Shown: positions 9,214 through 18,619, counted from the first letter of the stretch. The stretch is 64,000 bases of DNA from an uncultured Enterobacterales bacterium (GCA_946478305.1 CAMLBO010000007.1:28069-92068), one strand, 5' to 3'. Notes: a model not told the origin generated them from the sequence alone. Program-made: numbers and translations.

Positions 9214-9246
9214 TATATACCCGTCACACTTCAGGTTGCTGCGGTA
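9214..9246. repeat. Partial dispersed-repeat end, copy 3
   Basis: TATACCCGTCACACTTCAGG then TTGC is the typical left end of the enterobacterial intergenic repeat seen more fully at 21600-21722, where CTTCAGGTTGC recurs. The rest of the element is not recognisable here, so this is a truncated copy. Confidence 0.45.
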
Positions 9247-9355
9247 CCGCACCCGGATTATTTTCGGTATAGATTCTTGATTTCACTGCCCGTATGGCAA
9301 CCTATTCACGTCATAAATGCAAGTCAGATTATGGCGCATTTTGTGTGGATTGCAC

Positions 9356-10027
9356 TCAGTGGGAATTCAACTGAAACTGTGCGTGATTGCCGTTCTGCGA
9401 CAGGCGCTTAAGCAACATGTTGAGCAACACCCCGTACATGGGGAGGAAGAATGCCAGACAGATCAGCACTTTGAATGTGTAATCCACCATGGCGATCTCA
9501 ACCCAGTTGTTGGCCATAAATTCATTACTGCTTTTGTAGAAGGCGATAAAGAAAAATGCCAGGGTGTCACTGATATTGCCAAGGAACATCGCCGCGGCAG
9601 GAGCCACCCACCAGCTGCGCTTCTGGCGCAGACGGTTGAATACGTGCACGTCGAGAATTTGCCCCAACACATAAGCCATAAAGCTGGCCACTGCGATGCG
9701 GGCAACCATGACATTCAGGCTGCTGAGCGCGGCAAATCCCTGCCATTCGGCTTCAAAGTACAGCGCGGAAATGACATAGGAGATCAGCAGTGCTGGCATC
9801 ATGACCGATAAAATAATGCGTCGCGCCAGCGGCGCGCCAAAGATGCGCACGGTGAGATCGGTGGCGAGAAAAATGAAGGGGAAAGTGAACGCACCCCAGG
9901 TGGTATGGAAACCGAATATTGAGATCGGCAGCTGCACCAGATAGTTACTGGAAGTGATGATGGCGATATGGAAAAGCGAAAGCCATATCAACGCCGTAAA
10001 GCGCTGTTGAGCAGTGAAAGAATACAT
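9356..10027 (-). CDS. yhhQ: Queuosine precursor transporter (VUT family)
   Basis: 223-residue multi-span membrane protein of the VUT/DUF165 family, like E. coli YhhQ (221 aa), which imports 7-cyano- and 7-aminomethyl-7-deazaguanine for tRNA queuosine synthesis. About six hydrophobic segments are present. SSNYLVQLP, TFPFIFLATDLTVRIFG and the GNISDTLAFFFIAF segment are family hallmarks. The start ATG 10027 follows AAAAGGCC. It is divergent from tusA over a 210-nt gap. I see no preQ1 riboswitch in that gap. Confidence 0.94.
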   Translation of the reverse strand: MYSFTAQQRFTALIWLSLFHIAIITSSNYLVQLPISIFGFHTTWGAFTFPFIFLATDLTVRIFGAPLARRIILSVMMPALLISYVISALYFEAEWQGFAALSSLNVMVARIAVASFMAYVLGQILDVHVFNRLRQKRSWWVAPAAAMFLGNISDTLAFFFIAFYKSSNEFMANNWVEIAMVDYTFKVLICLAFFLPMYGVLLNMLLKRLSQNGNHAQFQLNSH

Positions 10028-10237
10028 AAATTGTGGCCTTTTTTAGTGTTGAATTGGGGTGAGGGAACCCAATTAATGCATAGTGAAAAATAGCGCGGAA
10101 AATACAGCGCGGCGCGCATAGTAACCGTTTGTGTCGGTATTGCAATGGTTAATTTTAGCGCAATGGTTTGCGTTGGTTGCGTCAAAGAATGAGCGGTATA
10201 AACTGTCGCGCATTAACGCATGTGAGTGAGAAATGAA

Positions 10238-10495
10238 ATGTCCGATCCCTTTATCAACCCAGACCATCAGCTGGATGCTCTGGGGCTACGTTGTCCCGAG
10301 CCCGTAATGATGGTTCGCAAAACGGTGCGCGCCATGAAAGACGGCGAAACCCTGCTGGTGATAGCTGATGACCCCGCTACTACCCGCGATATTCCGGGGT
10401 TCTGCCGTTTTATGGAACATACTCTGCTCGCGGCCGACACTGAACAGCTGCCGTACCGCTATTTGCTGGCGAAAGGTGTAGTCAAATCTCAGTAA
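10238..10495 (+). CDS. tusA: Sulfur carrier protein TusA
   Basis: 85-residue sulfur carrier. The catalytic Cys19 sits in [17 protein letters not shown], at the same residue number as in E. coli TusA (81 aa). The protein accepts persulfide sulfur from IscS and passes it to TusBCD for 2-thiolation of tRNA wobble uridine. I chose ATG 10238 ([16 protein letters not shown]) because it aligns with the family; an in-frame GTG four codons upstream has no separate ribosome site. It is convergent with zntA, only 4 nt between stop codons, with no terminator visible between them. Confidence 0.95.
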   Translation: MSDPFINPDHQLDALGLRCPEPVMMVRKTVRAMKDGETLLVIADDPATTRDIPGFCRFMEHTLLAADTEQLPYRYLLAKGVVKSQ

Positions 10496-10499
10496 CCCC

Positions 10500-12863
10500 T
10501 TACTGCTTTTTTCGACGCAGCAATCTCAGCGCGTTGGCGGTGACCAACGCCGTGGCACCGGAGTCTGCCAGTACCGCCAGCCACAGTCCGGTCAGCCCCA
10601 TCAGTGTGGTGACGAGGAAAATTGCTTTCAGCCCCAGTGCGATACTTATGTTCTGACGGATATTGGCCCGCGTTGCACGCGACAGGCTGATCATCTGCGC
10701 CAGTCCGCTCAGGCGATTGTGGGTCAATGCGGCATCGGCAGTTTCCAGCGCCACGTCTGTGCCGCTGCCCATCGCAATACCAATGGTTGACGCTTTCATC
10801 GCCGGGGCATCATTAATACCGTCACCCACCATTGCCGTCGGGTGAATGGCATTGAGGGCGGTTACTGCCTCGACTTTATCTGCGGGCAGCAACCCGGCAC
10901 GAAACTCGATGCCCAATCGTTCGGCAATGGTTTTAGCGGCGCGCGGGTTATCGCCGGTGAGCATCACCGCTGAAATCCCCAGTGCTTTCAGATCCGCCAA
11001 CGCACTGACCGCATCATCACGCAGTTTGTCCTGCATGGCGATAAGTCCGATAGCATTGCCTTCTTGTAAAACAACCACCACCGTTTTACCGGTAGATTCC
11101 CAGTCTGCAATCTGGCGCAGGTGTTCTTCAGCAACGCCTTTTGCAGCCAGACGTTTGGGTGACAGTACCTGAATTTTCTTACCCGCCACTACCCCTTCAA
11201 CGCCTGAACCGGCCAATGCACGACGTTCCTGCGCATTGATCGGCAGCGGATTTTCTACTCTTGCGCGGGTAATAATCGCCTGTGCCAGCGGGTGATGCGA
11301 ACCGGCTTCCACCGCGGCGGCCAGGCTGAGCAACTCATTTTCAGTCACGCCGCCCAGCGCCAGAACGTCTGTCACTTCCGGTTTGCCTTCGGTCAGCGTG
11401 CCGGTTTTATCGAGTGCTATGGTCTGAATTAACGCCAGCTGTTCCAGTGCGGCTCCGCCCTTGATTAATGCACCCTGACGAGTGGCGGCTGCCAGGCCCG
11501 AGGTGATCGCCGCCGGGGTCGAGATAACCAGCGCACACGGACAGCCGATCAGTAGCAGCGTCAGCCCACGATAAATCCAGGTTTCCCACGGCAGCCCCAT
11601 CGCCAGCGGCGGGATCAAAATCACCAGCAGCGACATCAGCATAATCGCCGGGGTGTAGTAGCGGCTGAAGGTGTCGAGGAAACGCTCAATCGGGGCACGA
11701 CGTTCATCAGCTTCCTCAATCAGCTGCAGGATGCGGTCAATCGCGCTGGCACCGGGCGCAGAGGTCACGCTCATGCGCGCCACCCGGTCCACACACATAC
11801 TGCCAGCTGGAACCTTCTCCCCTGGCTGACGTTCAATAGGGACGGACTCGCCGGTCAGGGCGCTTTCATCGAAACTGGCGGCGTTGTCCAGCAATGTGGC
11901 ATCGGTGGGCAGGCGGCCACCGGCAGCCACTTCAATCACATCATCAGGGCGTAAATCGGCCACAGGGACGCGGGTGGATTTACCATCAATAATCAGCACG
12001 GCGCTGTCGGGGATCAGCGCCATCAGCGCTTTGACACCGCTGCGCGCACGGTTGGCGGCAAAAGACTCCAGCCGTTCACCGATCATAAACAGCAGTAATA
12101 CCATGGCCGCTTCGGCCGTGGCGCCAATAAATAGAGCACCAAGCGCTGCCACGCTCATCAGGGTTTCAATGGTAAATGGGGAACCGGCGCGGGTCGCGCG
12201 AATGGCCTGTAACAGTACCGGCCACAGGCCGACCAGCGTAGTGGCGATGAAAGCAATCTCGCCCATCGATTGGCTGAACTTGTCGATAATCCAGCTGATC
12301 ACCATCAGTACAATAAGGATCAGCAGTGGGCCGTACTCCTTCAGTCGTGATGTTTCGACCACAACCTCAGGGCTTTTTTGACTGAGTGAGTGCAGGGTAA
12401 AACCGGCGCGAGTCACCGCTTTCTGTACAGCTGAAGAGAGATCACTGTCAGCACTGACCATTAATTTCTCAGTGGTGAACTGGACTTTGACACCGTTGAC
12501 GCCTGCGATGCTGCTGACGGCTTTTTCGATGGTGCGGGCACAGGCCGGGCAGTCCATGCCGTCCACTTTCCAGCTAAGCTGGCAGGTGCCGGAGGGAAGC
12601 TTGCTGGGGGCACTGTCCCCGTCACCTGAACTCTCATCATCACTCTTAGATGTTGGTGAGTGCTCACTGGGTTGTGAGCTGCAACTGTCGGATGCACAGC
12701 ATGCTGAAGCCGCAAGCGGGGCTTTGTCACTGCAGCAGGTCGCCGGGTGGGGCTCATTGTGGGTGGTTTCAGATATTTTGTTAATACGCAGCATGGTTGG
12801 CTTAGCAGGCGTTCCGGCCTGGCAACCGCAACCAGAACGGGAATGTTTATGTGGCTGAAGCAT
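10500..12863 (-). CDS. zntA: Zn(II)/Cd(II)/Pb(II)-exporting P1B-type ATPase
   Basis: 787-residue P1B ATPase that pumps Zn, Cd and Pb out of the cytoplasm. A Cys/His-rich tail (residues 1-95, with CGC at 12-14 and CC pairs at 43-44 and 55-56) precedes the heavy-metal-associated domain motif GMDCPAC at 102-108. The membrane metal site is CPC in LLLIGCPCALVIS. The phosphorylation motif is DKTGTLT, and GDGINDAPAM supplies the hinge. ATG 12863 (MLQPHKHS) has AGGAG 5 nt upstream; the ATG five codons earlier overlaps that ribosome site. The N-terminal tail is about 45 residues longer than in E. coli ZntA (732 aa). Confidence 0.96.
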   Translation of the reverse strand: MLQPHKHSRSGCGCQAGTPAKPTMLRINKISETTHNEPHPATCCSDKAPLAASACCASDSCSSQPSEHSPTSKSDDESSGDGDSAPSKLPSGTCQLSWKVDGMDCPACARTIEKAVSSIAGVNGVKVQFTTEKLMVSADSDLSSAVQKAVTRAGFTLHSLSQKSPEVVVETSRLKEYGPLLILIVLMVISWIIDKFSQSMGEIAFIATTLVGLWPVLLQAIRATRAGSPFTIETLMSVAALGALFIGATAEAAMVLLLFMIGERLESFAANRARSGVKALMALIPDSAVLIIDGKSTRVPVADLRPDDVIEVAAGGRLPTDATLLDNAASFDESALTGESVPIERQPGEKVPAGSMCVDRVARMSVTSAPGASAIDRILQLIEEADERRAPIERFLDTFSRYYTPAIMLMSLLVILIPPLAMGLPWETWIYRGLTLLLIGCPCALVISTPAAITSGLAAATRQGALIKGGAALEQLALIQTIALDKTGTLTEGKPEVTDVLALGGVTENELLSLAAAVEAGSHHPLAQAIITRARVENPLPINAQERRALAGSGVEGVVAGKKIQVLSPKRLAAKGVAEEHLRQIADWESTGKTVVVVLQEGNAIGLIAMQDKLRDDAVSALADLKALGISAVMLTGDNPRAAKTIAERLGIEFRAGLLPADKVEAVTALNAIHPTAMVGDGINDAPAMKASTIGIAMGSGTDVALETADAALTHNRLSGLAQMISLSRATRANIRQNISIALGLKAIFLVTTLMGLTGLWLAVLADSGATALVTANALRLLRRKKQ

Positions 12864-12898
12864 ACGGACTCCTGTCATAACAGAGTGGAATTGCCTTC

Positions 12899-12930
12899 AG
12901 TCTAAAGCCTGGAGCTGACTCCAGGGTCAA
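12899..12930 (-). promoter_or_regulatory. ZntR-type zntA promoter with 20-bp spacer
   Basis: On the minus strand, -35 TTGACC (12925-12930) and -10 TAGACT (12899-12904) are separated by exactly 20 nt that contain the dyad CTGGAGTCAGCTCCAG. Overlong spacers with an internal dyad are the mark of MerR-family activated promoters; the E. coli zntA promoter has the same spacing and a very similar dyad. Confidence 0.87.
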
Positions 12931-12957
12931 GGGGAAAGTGAGGGGCGGCAATAAAAA

Positions 12958-12980
12958 AGGCGAAACCCTGAGGTTTCGCC
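12958..12980 (-). terminator. Intrinsic terminator of yhhN
   Basis: GGCGAAACC pairs with GGTTTCGCC around a 4-5 nt loop. Read on the minus strand it is followed by TTTTTT. It separates yhhN from the zntA promoter. Confidence 0.85.
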
Positions 12981-12992
12981 TGTGGAGCGTGG

Positions 12993-13619
12993 TTAAAGAT
13001 AGAGCGAGCGTACTATCAGGAAGTGACCACCGAAGTAGCAGGCGGCGACGATGGCGTCCGCTGCGCGAAATTTAAAACGATAACGGCTGGTCAGCCAGAC
13101 CACGTTACCTATTAGCAGTAAGAACGTGCCGCATAATAGTGAAAAGGCCAGATCGGTGCTGCGGGCGAAATATTGCTCCCCGGCCAGCCACACCATCAGC
13201 AGCGTCATGGCAATGTAGGTAGAGACTGCCCAGCGCATCTCTGCCAGCCGCGACCAGATCACCGCCAGCAGCACCGCCCCAATGACAATCAGCACCAGCG
13301 GCAGCGGCCAGAAGAAGGTCAGCGTCATTTGACTGGCGAAACTCAGCGTATAGAGCAGGTGCGACAGGAAAAAAGCGCCAATGGCATAAAGAAAACGCTC
13401 TTCCGGCAGTAACAGCAGGCCGTCGGCTACCATTGTGGCGGCCAGACCCAGCAATATCAGGTAGCTATAAACATTCAGTACCGGAGCCTGCCAGGCTAAA
13501 AGCAACAGCAGCAAAAGGGTGATCGGTTTAAACAGCCAACGCTGCCAGCGTGGTCCGCGGTAGCTGGCATCGACGAACAGCCAGCCTGAAAAAAATACGG
13601 CAAGAAATGGCCAACTCAT
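12993..13619 (-). CDS. yhhN: YhhN/TMEM86-family membrane protein
   Basis: 208-residue integral membrane protein with about seven or eight hydrophobic segments. It belongs to the YhhN/TMEM86 family, whose animal members are lysoplasmalogenases; the bacterial function is not established. Recognisable parts are [22 protein letters not shown] near the N-terminus, [15 protein letters not shown], and [23 protein letters not shown] at the end. An AAAGGATAAAC site precedes ATG 13619. It is divergent from yhhM and upstream of zntA on the same strand, but has its own terminator. Confidence 0.88.
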   Translation of the reverse strand: MSWPFLAVFFSGWLFVDASYRGPRWQRWLFKPITLLLLLLLAWQAPVLNVYSYLILLGLAATMVADGLLLLPEERFLYAIGAFFLSHLLYTLSFASQMTLTFFWPLPLVLIVIGAVLLAVIWSRLAEMRWAVSTYIAMTLLMVWLAGEQYFARSTDLAFSLLCGTFLLLIGNVVWLTSRYRFKFRAADAIVAACYFGGHFLIVRSLYL

Positions 13620-13770
13620 TGTTTATCCTTTTTTTTTAAAAAAATAAAACGTAAGCAAGGTTCTGCCTGTTAGGAAAGGCGTTCCTGCTTTCCCGCTTGG
13701 TTTTCAGTGTAGGAGATTGGGCCCTTCGTCTACAATCAGAATCCCCCGTCCTCCGAGATGAATATTGAAT

Positions 13771-14142
13771 ATGAATAAACCGCTGGTGATTATTTTGCTG
13801 GTTGCGGTGGTGATTGCCCTCTTTGCTACCCGACAGTATTTCCATCAACGTCGTGAGAATGCCGATAACGACGCGTCTCCCCGGCGCGATGTCAGGGTTG
13901 AGGTGACGGCCAAGCGTGACTGGTTATCCCCAAACCGGCGCTCGCGTCAGCGTGAGCAGATCCCCGTGGAAGACAGAAAGTATGAGGCATATTTCAAGCC
14001 GCTGAACGGCGGGGCGATGATTAAGCTGAATCTGGAGCAACGGGCCTATGATGAACTGGCCAAAGGGCAGCAGGGGATATTGAGTGTGAAAGGTAGCCGG
14101 TTTATTGCTTTCGCGGTGCAGGATGCCACGCAAAAGCAATAA
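13771..14142 (+). CDS. yhhM: YhhM family protein (DUF2500), membrane-anchored
   Basis: 123-residue protein with one N-terminal membrane segment (VIILLVAVVIALFA) followed by basic RQYFHQRRENADND, then a soluble domain with NRRSRQ, RKYEAYFKPLNGG and GILSVKGSRFIAF. It resembles E. coli YhhM (119 aa, DUF2500), of unknown function. I chose ATG 13771 (MNKPLVII) from alignment; a TTG two codons earlier is possible. It is convergent with yhhL. Confidence 0.85.
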   Translation: MNKPLVIILLVAVVIALFATRQYFHQRRENADNDASPRRDVRVEVTAKRDWLSPNRRSRQREQIPVEDRKYEAYFKPLNGGAMIKLNLEQRAYDELAKGQQGILSVKGSRFIAFAVQDATQKQ

Positions 14143-14167
14143 AAACCCGGTGTATGGCGATGCGGCC

Positions 14168-14446
14168 TTACTTGCGGGTTGGCAGCGGCGGCTGTTTTTT
14201 CTGCCAGGCGAGCAGTTCGAATACGCCGAACAGGAAGATGCGCAGCTGCAACCAGCCACCAATTTTGTTCTGATCCTTACCTTGGGTCGCTTTGAGCAGC
14301 ATCACCTGCAAACCGTGCATAAAGAACATGAAGACCATGGCGACATCCAGAAAATATTTCATCGGTTTTGGAAACGGATGAATGATATTGAACAGCAAGA
14401 AAACCCAGATGCACAGCATCAATAACCGGCCAACATTAATTAACAT
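14168..14446 (-). CDS. yhhL: YhhL family protein (DUF1145)
   Basis: 92-residue small inner-membrane protein. MLINVGRLLMLCIWVFLLFN is the first membrane segment and MVFMFFMHGLQVMLL the second; RIFLFGVFELLAWQKK near the C-terminus matches E. coli YhhL (89 aa, DUF1145). The function is unknown. The start at 14446 aligns with the family and has AGGAG about 7 nt upstream; an ATG one codon earlier is equally readable. It overlaps the 3' end of rsmD by 11 nt, indicating translational coupling. Confidence 0.87.
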   Translation of the reverse strand: MLINVGRLLMLCIWVFLLFNIIHPFPKPMKYFLDVAMVFMFFMHGLQVMLLKATQGKDQNKIGGWLQLRIFLFGVFELLAWQKKQPPLPTRK

Positions 14447-15065
14447 CATCGTGCTCCTGTTCAGAATCCTGATCGCCGCAGGCCGGCGAAATATCACGGT
14501 AGTACAAACGGTAGGCTACCTGCCCGGCGACTTTCTCACGGTGCAGACGCCAACTGGCCGGAACCGGAATTGCGCCATGTTCCACTTCCGCTTCAACATA
14601 AATCCAGGCTTCATCCGCCAGCCAGCCCTGCTGTTCCAGTAAAGCCAATGTTTCCTGCAGAATACCTTTGCGAAAGGGCGGATCGACAAACACGACATCG
14701 AACGGTGTCCCTTTCTTTGCCAGCCAGTTCAGCGTGTTAGCGTTGAATACCTTCGCATCGCTGGCATTGAGCAGCGCCAGATTCTTTTCCAGTTGCTGAG
14801 CAACCGGACGTTCGAACTCCAGTAACGTGGCGCTGGCCGCATAGCGGGAAAGCGCCTCAAGGCCCAGCGCGCCGCTGCCAGCGAAACAGTCCAGACAGTG
14901 TGCGCCGCGTATCACTGGTGCCAGCCAGTTAAATAACGTTTCGCGCACACGATCGGTGGTGGGCCTCAGACCCGGGCTGTTGGGGACGGGGAGTTTGCGT
15001 CCACGCCATTGACCGCCAATCAGTCGAATCTGGCCTGCGGCGGGTGTGTTGGGTTTTTTAGCCAT
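14436..15065 (-). CDS. rsmD: 16S rRNA (guanine(966)-N(2))-methyltransferase
   Basis: 209-residue Rossmann methyltransferase that makes m2G966 in 16S rRNA. The substrate loop GGQWRGRKLPVP and LRPTTDRVRETLFNWL are typical of RsmD. The SAM-binding motif is LDCFAGSGALGLEALSR and the catalytic N-methylase motif is DPPF (VFVDPPFRKG). The C-terminus carries an acidic tail (DQDSEQEHDD). ATG 15065 lies opposite ftsY over a 225-nt shared promoter gap, as in E. coli, and yhhL is translated from its end. Confidence 0.95.
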   Translation of the reverse strand: MAKKPNTPAAGQIRLIGGQWRGRKLPVPNSPGLRPTTDRVRETLFNWLAPVIRGAHCLDCFAGSGALGLEALSRYAASATLLEFERPVAQQLEKNLALLNASDAKVFNANTLNWLAKKGTPFDVVFVDPPFRKGILQETLALLEQQGWLADEAWIYVEAEVEHGAIPVPASWRLHREKVAGQVAYRLYYRDISPACGDQDSEQEHDDVN

Positions 15066-15290
15066 AGCTCACTTCAATATTACGCAACCGTTACGGCGGC
15101 GTTGCAAATCAATTGAGGCCTATTCTACCGGTGTGGTGGCATTGGGCAAATCTTTAACATTCCTGTTTGAATTCCCAGTGTAAATCAACACGCGGGTGTG
15201 TAGCCCTTATAGGAAAGTGATAGACTGCAAGGCATTACCCTATTAACAATCCGTTCGCCCTGAATTAACGGCGAGGAGTGAAGTTGTAAA

Positions 15291-16775
15291 ATGGCAAAAG
15301 ATAAAAAGCGCGGGTTTTTCTCCTGGTTTGGCCGTGGCCGTCAGGAAGAAGAACAGCAGAAAGAAGAGACCAGCGTTGAACAGCCGGTTATCGAAGAACA
15401 CTCTCCTGCCACGCATGATGTGGCTGGTATAGAACCTCTCCCCGTCACAGCTGAATCAGACGTTGAACACGCCGAAGCGCCGGGCGTACTGGTTGAGAAT
15501 GATCCCGGTGAATGGGATGCCAACACCCGCGTTGAAGCGGCCGCAGAAATTGAGCCGGTCTTTGAGCCTGAGCATCAGCTCCCTGCCGCACCAGTGGAAC
15601 CCCAACCCGTCGCTAAAGAGCGGGCTTCTGTTGAGCTGGCCGAAGAAATCGTGGCGGTCGCAGAACAGGTTGCCGCCGCGCAGCGTGAGCCGCAAGCCGA
15701 TGAGATTGTTGAGTCAGAGGCAGAAATTATTGCTGATGAGCAACAGGACGCGATTGATATCATCGACGACCGCGTCGTGGAAGAACCTCTGCCGGTAGCA
15801 TTGGATCCGATTATTACCCTGTCTGCCGTTGAAACAGAGCAGGAGCGTCCGACCAAAGAGGGCTTCTTTGCACGCCTGAAACGCAGCTTGGTCAAAACCA
15901 AAGAAAATCTGGGGTCCGGTTTCGTTGGTTTGTTCCGTGGTAAGAAGATCGACGATGATCTGTTCGATGAATTGGAAGAGCAGCTGATCATCGCCGACGT
16001 TGGCGTTGAAACTACGCGTAAAATTATTACTTCGCTGACCGAACACGCCAGCCGCAAACAGTTAAAAGATGCGGATGCGCTGTACGGTAAGCTGAAGGAA
16101 GAAATGTCCGAAATTCTTGCTAAAGTGGATCAGCCGCTGGATGTCAGTGGTAAAACCCCGTACGTCATTCTGATGGTCGGGGTTAACGGCGTGGGTAAAA
16201 CCACCACCATCGGTAAAATGGCGCGCCAGTTCCAGTCTCAGGGTAAGTCGGTCATGCTGGCAGCGGGGGATACCTTCCGCGCGGCCGCCGTGGAGCAACT
16301 GCAGGTCTGGGGTCAGCGCAACAAGATCCCGGTGATTGCTCAGCACACCGGTGCGGATTCCGCTTCCGTGATTTTCGATGCTATTCAGGCTGCCAAGGCC
16401 CGCAATATTGATGTACTGATTGCCGATACCGCCGGGCGCTTACAGAATAAAGCGCACCTGATGGAAGAGCTGAAGAAGATTGTCCGGGTCATGAAAAAAC
16501 TGGACGAAGACGCCCCTCATGAGGTTATGCTGACGCTTGATGCCAGCACGGGCCAGAACGCGGTTAGTCAGGCGAAATTATTCAATGAAGCCGTGGGTCT
16601 TACCGGTATTACATTGACTAAACTGGACGGTACCGCCAAGGGCGGTGTGATATTCGCCATTGCCGATCAGTTCGAAATCCCTATCCGCTATATCGGTGTG
16701 GGTGAAGGCATTGAAGATTTACGGCCGTTTAAGGCTGACGATTTTATTGAGGCACTTTTTGCCCGAGAGGATTAA
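15291..16775 (+). CDS. ftsY: Signal recognition particle receptor FtsY
   Basis: 494-residue SRP receptor. Residues 1-190 form the acidic, poorly conserved A domain (Glu/Val/Ala/Pro rich) with a basic start MAKDKKRGFFSWFGRGR that can bind membrane. The N domain follows from EGFFARLKRSLVKTKENLG, then the G domain with P-loop GVNGVGKT at 297-304, DTFRAAAVEQL, DTAGRLQNKAHLM and TKLDGTAKGG. The protein receives SRP-bound ribosomes at the membrane. A GAGGAGTGAAG site precedes ATG 15291. It starts the ftsYEX operon; ftsE begins 5 nt after its stop. Confidence 0.97.
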   Translation: MAKDKKRGFFSWFGRGRQEEEQQKEETSVEQPVIEEHSPATHDVAGIEPLPVTAESDVEHAEAPGVLVENDPGEWDANTRVEAAAEIEPVFEPEHQLPAAPVEPQPVAKERASVELAEEIVAVAEQVAAAQREPQADEIVESEAEIIADEQQDAIDIIDDRVVEEPLPVALDPIITLSAVETEQERPTKEGFFARLKRSLVKTKENLGSGFVGLFRGKKIDDDLFDELEEQLIIADVGVETTRKIITSLTEHASRKQLKDADALYGKLKEEMSEILAKVDQPLDVSGKTPYVILMVGVNGVGKTTTIGKMARQFQSQGKSVMLAAGDTFRAAAVEQLQVWGQRNKIPVIAQHTGADSASVIFDAIQAAKARNIDVLIADTAGRLQNKAHLMEELKKIVRVMKKLDEDAPHEVMLTLDASTGQNAVSQAKLFNEAVGLTGITLTKLDGTAKGGVIFAIADQFEIPIRYIGVGEGIEDLRPFKADDFIEALFARED

Positions 16776-16780
16776 TACGG

Positions 16781-17449
16781 ATGATTCGCTTTGAACAGGT
16801 CAGTAAAGCTTATCTAGGCGGGCGACAGGCGCTGCAGGGCGTCGACTTTCACATCCAGCAAGCCGAAATGGCCTTTCTGACCGGGCATTCCGGTGCGGGT
16901 AAAAGTACCCTGCTGAAACTGATATGCGGGATTGAACGCCCCAGCGCCGGACACATTTTGTTCGGCGGCCATGACATCAGCCGTCTGAAAGCGCGTGAGG
17001 TGCCGTTTTTGCGCCGTCAGATTGGCATGATTTTCCAGGACCACCACCTGCTGCTGGACCGCACCGTGTATGACAACGTGGCGATGCCGCTGATTATCGC
17101 GGGTGCCAGCAGTGAAGATATTCGCCGTCGCGTTTCTGCGGCGCTGGATAAAGTGGGCCTGCTTGATAAAGCCAAAAACTTCCCGATCCAACTCTCCGGC
17201 GGTGAACAGCAACGCGTAGGTATCGCTCGTGCGGTAGTCAATAAGCCAGCCGTTTTGCTGGCCGATGAACCGACCGGCAACCTTGACGATGCGCTGTCAG
17301 AAGGCATTTTGCGTCTGTTTGAAGAGTTTAATCGCGTCGGCGTGACCGTGTTAATGGCAACCCATGACATGACCCTGATCGCCCGTCGTAATTACCGCAC
17401 GCTGACGTTGAGTCAGGGTCGCATGGTGGGAGGTGTACATCATGGTTAA
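16781..17449 (+). CDS. ftsE: Cell-division ABC transporter ATPase FtsE
   Basis: 222-residue ABC ATPase. Walker A is GHSGAGKST near residue 36, the signature is [16 protein letters not shown] near 140, and Walker B is [12 protein letters not shown]. With FtsX it forms a membrane complex that activates septal amidases through EnvC. Length and sequence follow E. coli FtsE (222 aa). The gene overlaps the ftsX start by 8 nt, consistent with coupled translation. Confidence 0.97.
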   Translation: MIRFEQVSKAYLGGRQALQGVDFHIQQAEMAFLTGHSGAGKSTLLKLICGIERPSAGHILFGGHDISRLKAREVPFLRRQIGMIFQDHHLLLDRTVYDNVAMPLIIAGASSEDIRRRVSAALDKVGLLDKAKNFPIQLSGGEQQRVGIARAVVNKPAVLLADEPTGNLDDALSEGILRLFEEFNRVGVTVLMATHDMTLIARRNYRTLTLSQGRMVGGVHHG

Positions 17450-18422
17450 TAGCCCGAATCCGGCGAAAACGGCTAAGAGTGCCCGCGCAGCTAAGAGTAA
17501 AGCTCTGCAGGGTGGCTGGCGTGAACAGTGGCGCTATGCGTGGATGAACGCCCTGGCGGACATGATGCGTCAGCCGCTGGCGACGCTGCTCACCGTGATG
17601 GTGATCGCTATCTCCCTTACACTGCCCAGCGTCTGTTATTTGGTGTGGAAAAACGTCAGTACCGCTGCTGAACAGTGGTATCCGACGCCGCAGCTGACGG
17701 TCTATCTCGATAAGGCGCTGGACGACAACGCGGCTGAGAATGTCATTAAGGCATTGAAAGCAGAAGCCGGTGTCGAGAAAGTGAATTATCTGTCGCGTGA
17801 CGAAGCCATGGGCGAATTCCGCAACTGGTCCGGTTTTGGCGGTGCGATGGATATGCTGGAGCAAAATCCGCTGCCAGCTGTGGCGATCATCACGCCGAAA
17901 ATGAATTTCCAGGACTCTACGACGCTCAACACCTTGCGTGACCGCGTGGCGGCCGTTCAGGGGGTGGACGAAGTTCGCATGGATGACAGCTGGTTTGCTC
18001 GGCTGGCGGCGCTGACCGGGTTGGTCGGGCAGGTGGCGGCGATGATCGGTGTACTGATGATTGTGGCGGTGTTCCTGGTTATCGGTAATAGCGTACGCCT
18101 GAGTATTTTCAGCCGTCGCGATACTATCAACGTCATGAAGCTGATTGGTGCGACCGATGGCTTTATTTTGCGGCCGTTCCTGAACGGCGGGGCGATGCTC
18201 GGCTTCTGTGGGGCTTTGCTGTCACTGATCCTTTCCGAAGCGCTGGTGCTGCGGCTGGAAAGTGTGGTGACTCAGGTAGCCAAAGTCTTTGGCACGACCT
18301 TCGACTTGCACGGTCTTGCCTGGGACGAAAGTCTGTTACTGCTACTGATTTCCGCGATGATCGGCTGGATTGCCGCATGGTTGGCAACGGTACAACATTT
18401 ACGGCGATTTACACCACAATAG
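17442..18422 (+). CDS. ftsX: Cell-division ABC transporter permease FtsX
   Basis: 326-residue permease partner of FtsE. It has a basic cytoplasmic N-terminus rich in Ala/Lys, a first membrane helix ([17 protein letters not shown]), a periplasmic loop that binds EnvC (about residues 75-200, including [20 protein letters not shown]), and three C-terminal helices. E. coli FtsX has 352 residues; the difference is in the variable N-terminal tail. I chose ATG 17442 (MVNSPNPAK) because GGGAGG lies at proper distance; a GTG three codons earlier is in frame but poorer. Confidence 0.95.
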   Translation: MVNSPNPAKTAKSARAAKSKALQGGWREQWRYAWMNALADMMRQPLATLLTVMVIAISLTLPSVCYLVWKNVSTAAEQWYPTPQLTVYLDKALDDNAAENVIKALKAEAGVEKVNYLSRDEAMGEFRNWSGFGGAMDMLEQNPLPAVAIITPKMNFQDSTTLNTLRDRVAAVQGVDEVRMDDSWFARLAALTGLVGQVAAMIGVLMIVAVFLVIGNSVRLSIFSRRDTINVMKLIGATDGFILRPFLNGGAMLGFCGALLSLILSEALVLRLESVVTQVAKVFGTTFDLHGLAWDESLLLLLISAMIGWIAAWLATVQHLRRFTPQ

Positions 18423-18442
18423 CGATTTTTTGCTATACTCTT

Positions 18443-18473
18443 CCCCTGCTGTACAGGATCTTGTGCACAGGGG
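18443..18473 (+). other. Hairpin after ftsX
   Basis: CCCCTG pairs with CAGGGG, and inside it TGTAC pairs with GTGCA around AGGATCTT. No U-tract follows. It could slow or stop ftsX transcripts or lie in the longest rpoH leader. The role is unassigned. Confidence 0.45.
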
Positions 18474-18592
18474 GAGAACAAGATCGAACGCATTATCACG
18501 TCGTCTTACATCTCTTCTTCCCCGAAAGCACAAATTCCCTATCCGATAGCCGGACCGTCACATAAAGTCGCTAGGCTCTTGCAATAAATAAT

Positions 18593-18619
18593 GAACTTTA
18601 TGTAAAATTCGCGGTCGAA
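18593..18619 (+). promoter_or_regulatory. Sigma-E promoter of rpoH
   Basis: GAACTT at 18593-18598, a 16-nt spacer (TATGTAAAATTCGCGG) and TCGAA at 18615-18619 match the sigma-E consensus. The E. coli rpoH P3 promoter has the same architecture and nearly the same spacer. It would link envelope or high-temperature stress to sigma-32 synthesis. Confidence 0.82.

Noticed and set aside
10028..10237. preQ1 riboswitch upstream of yhhQ
   Set aside because: The 210-nt gap lacks the short H-type pseudoknot pattern; the inverted GCGCG segments are not sufficient evidence.
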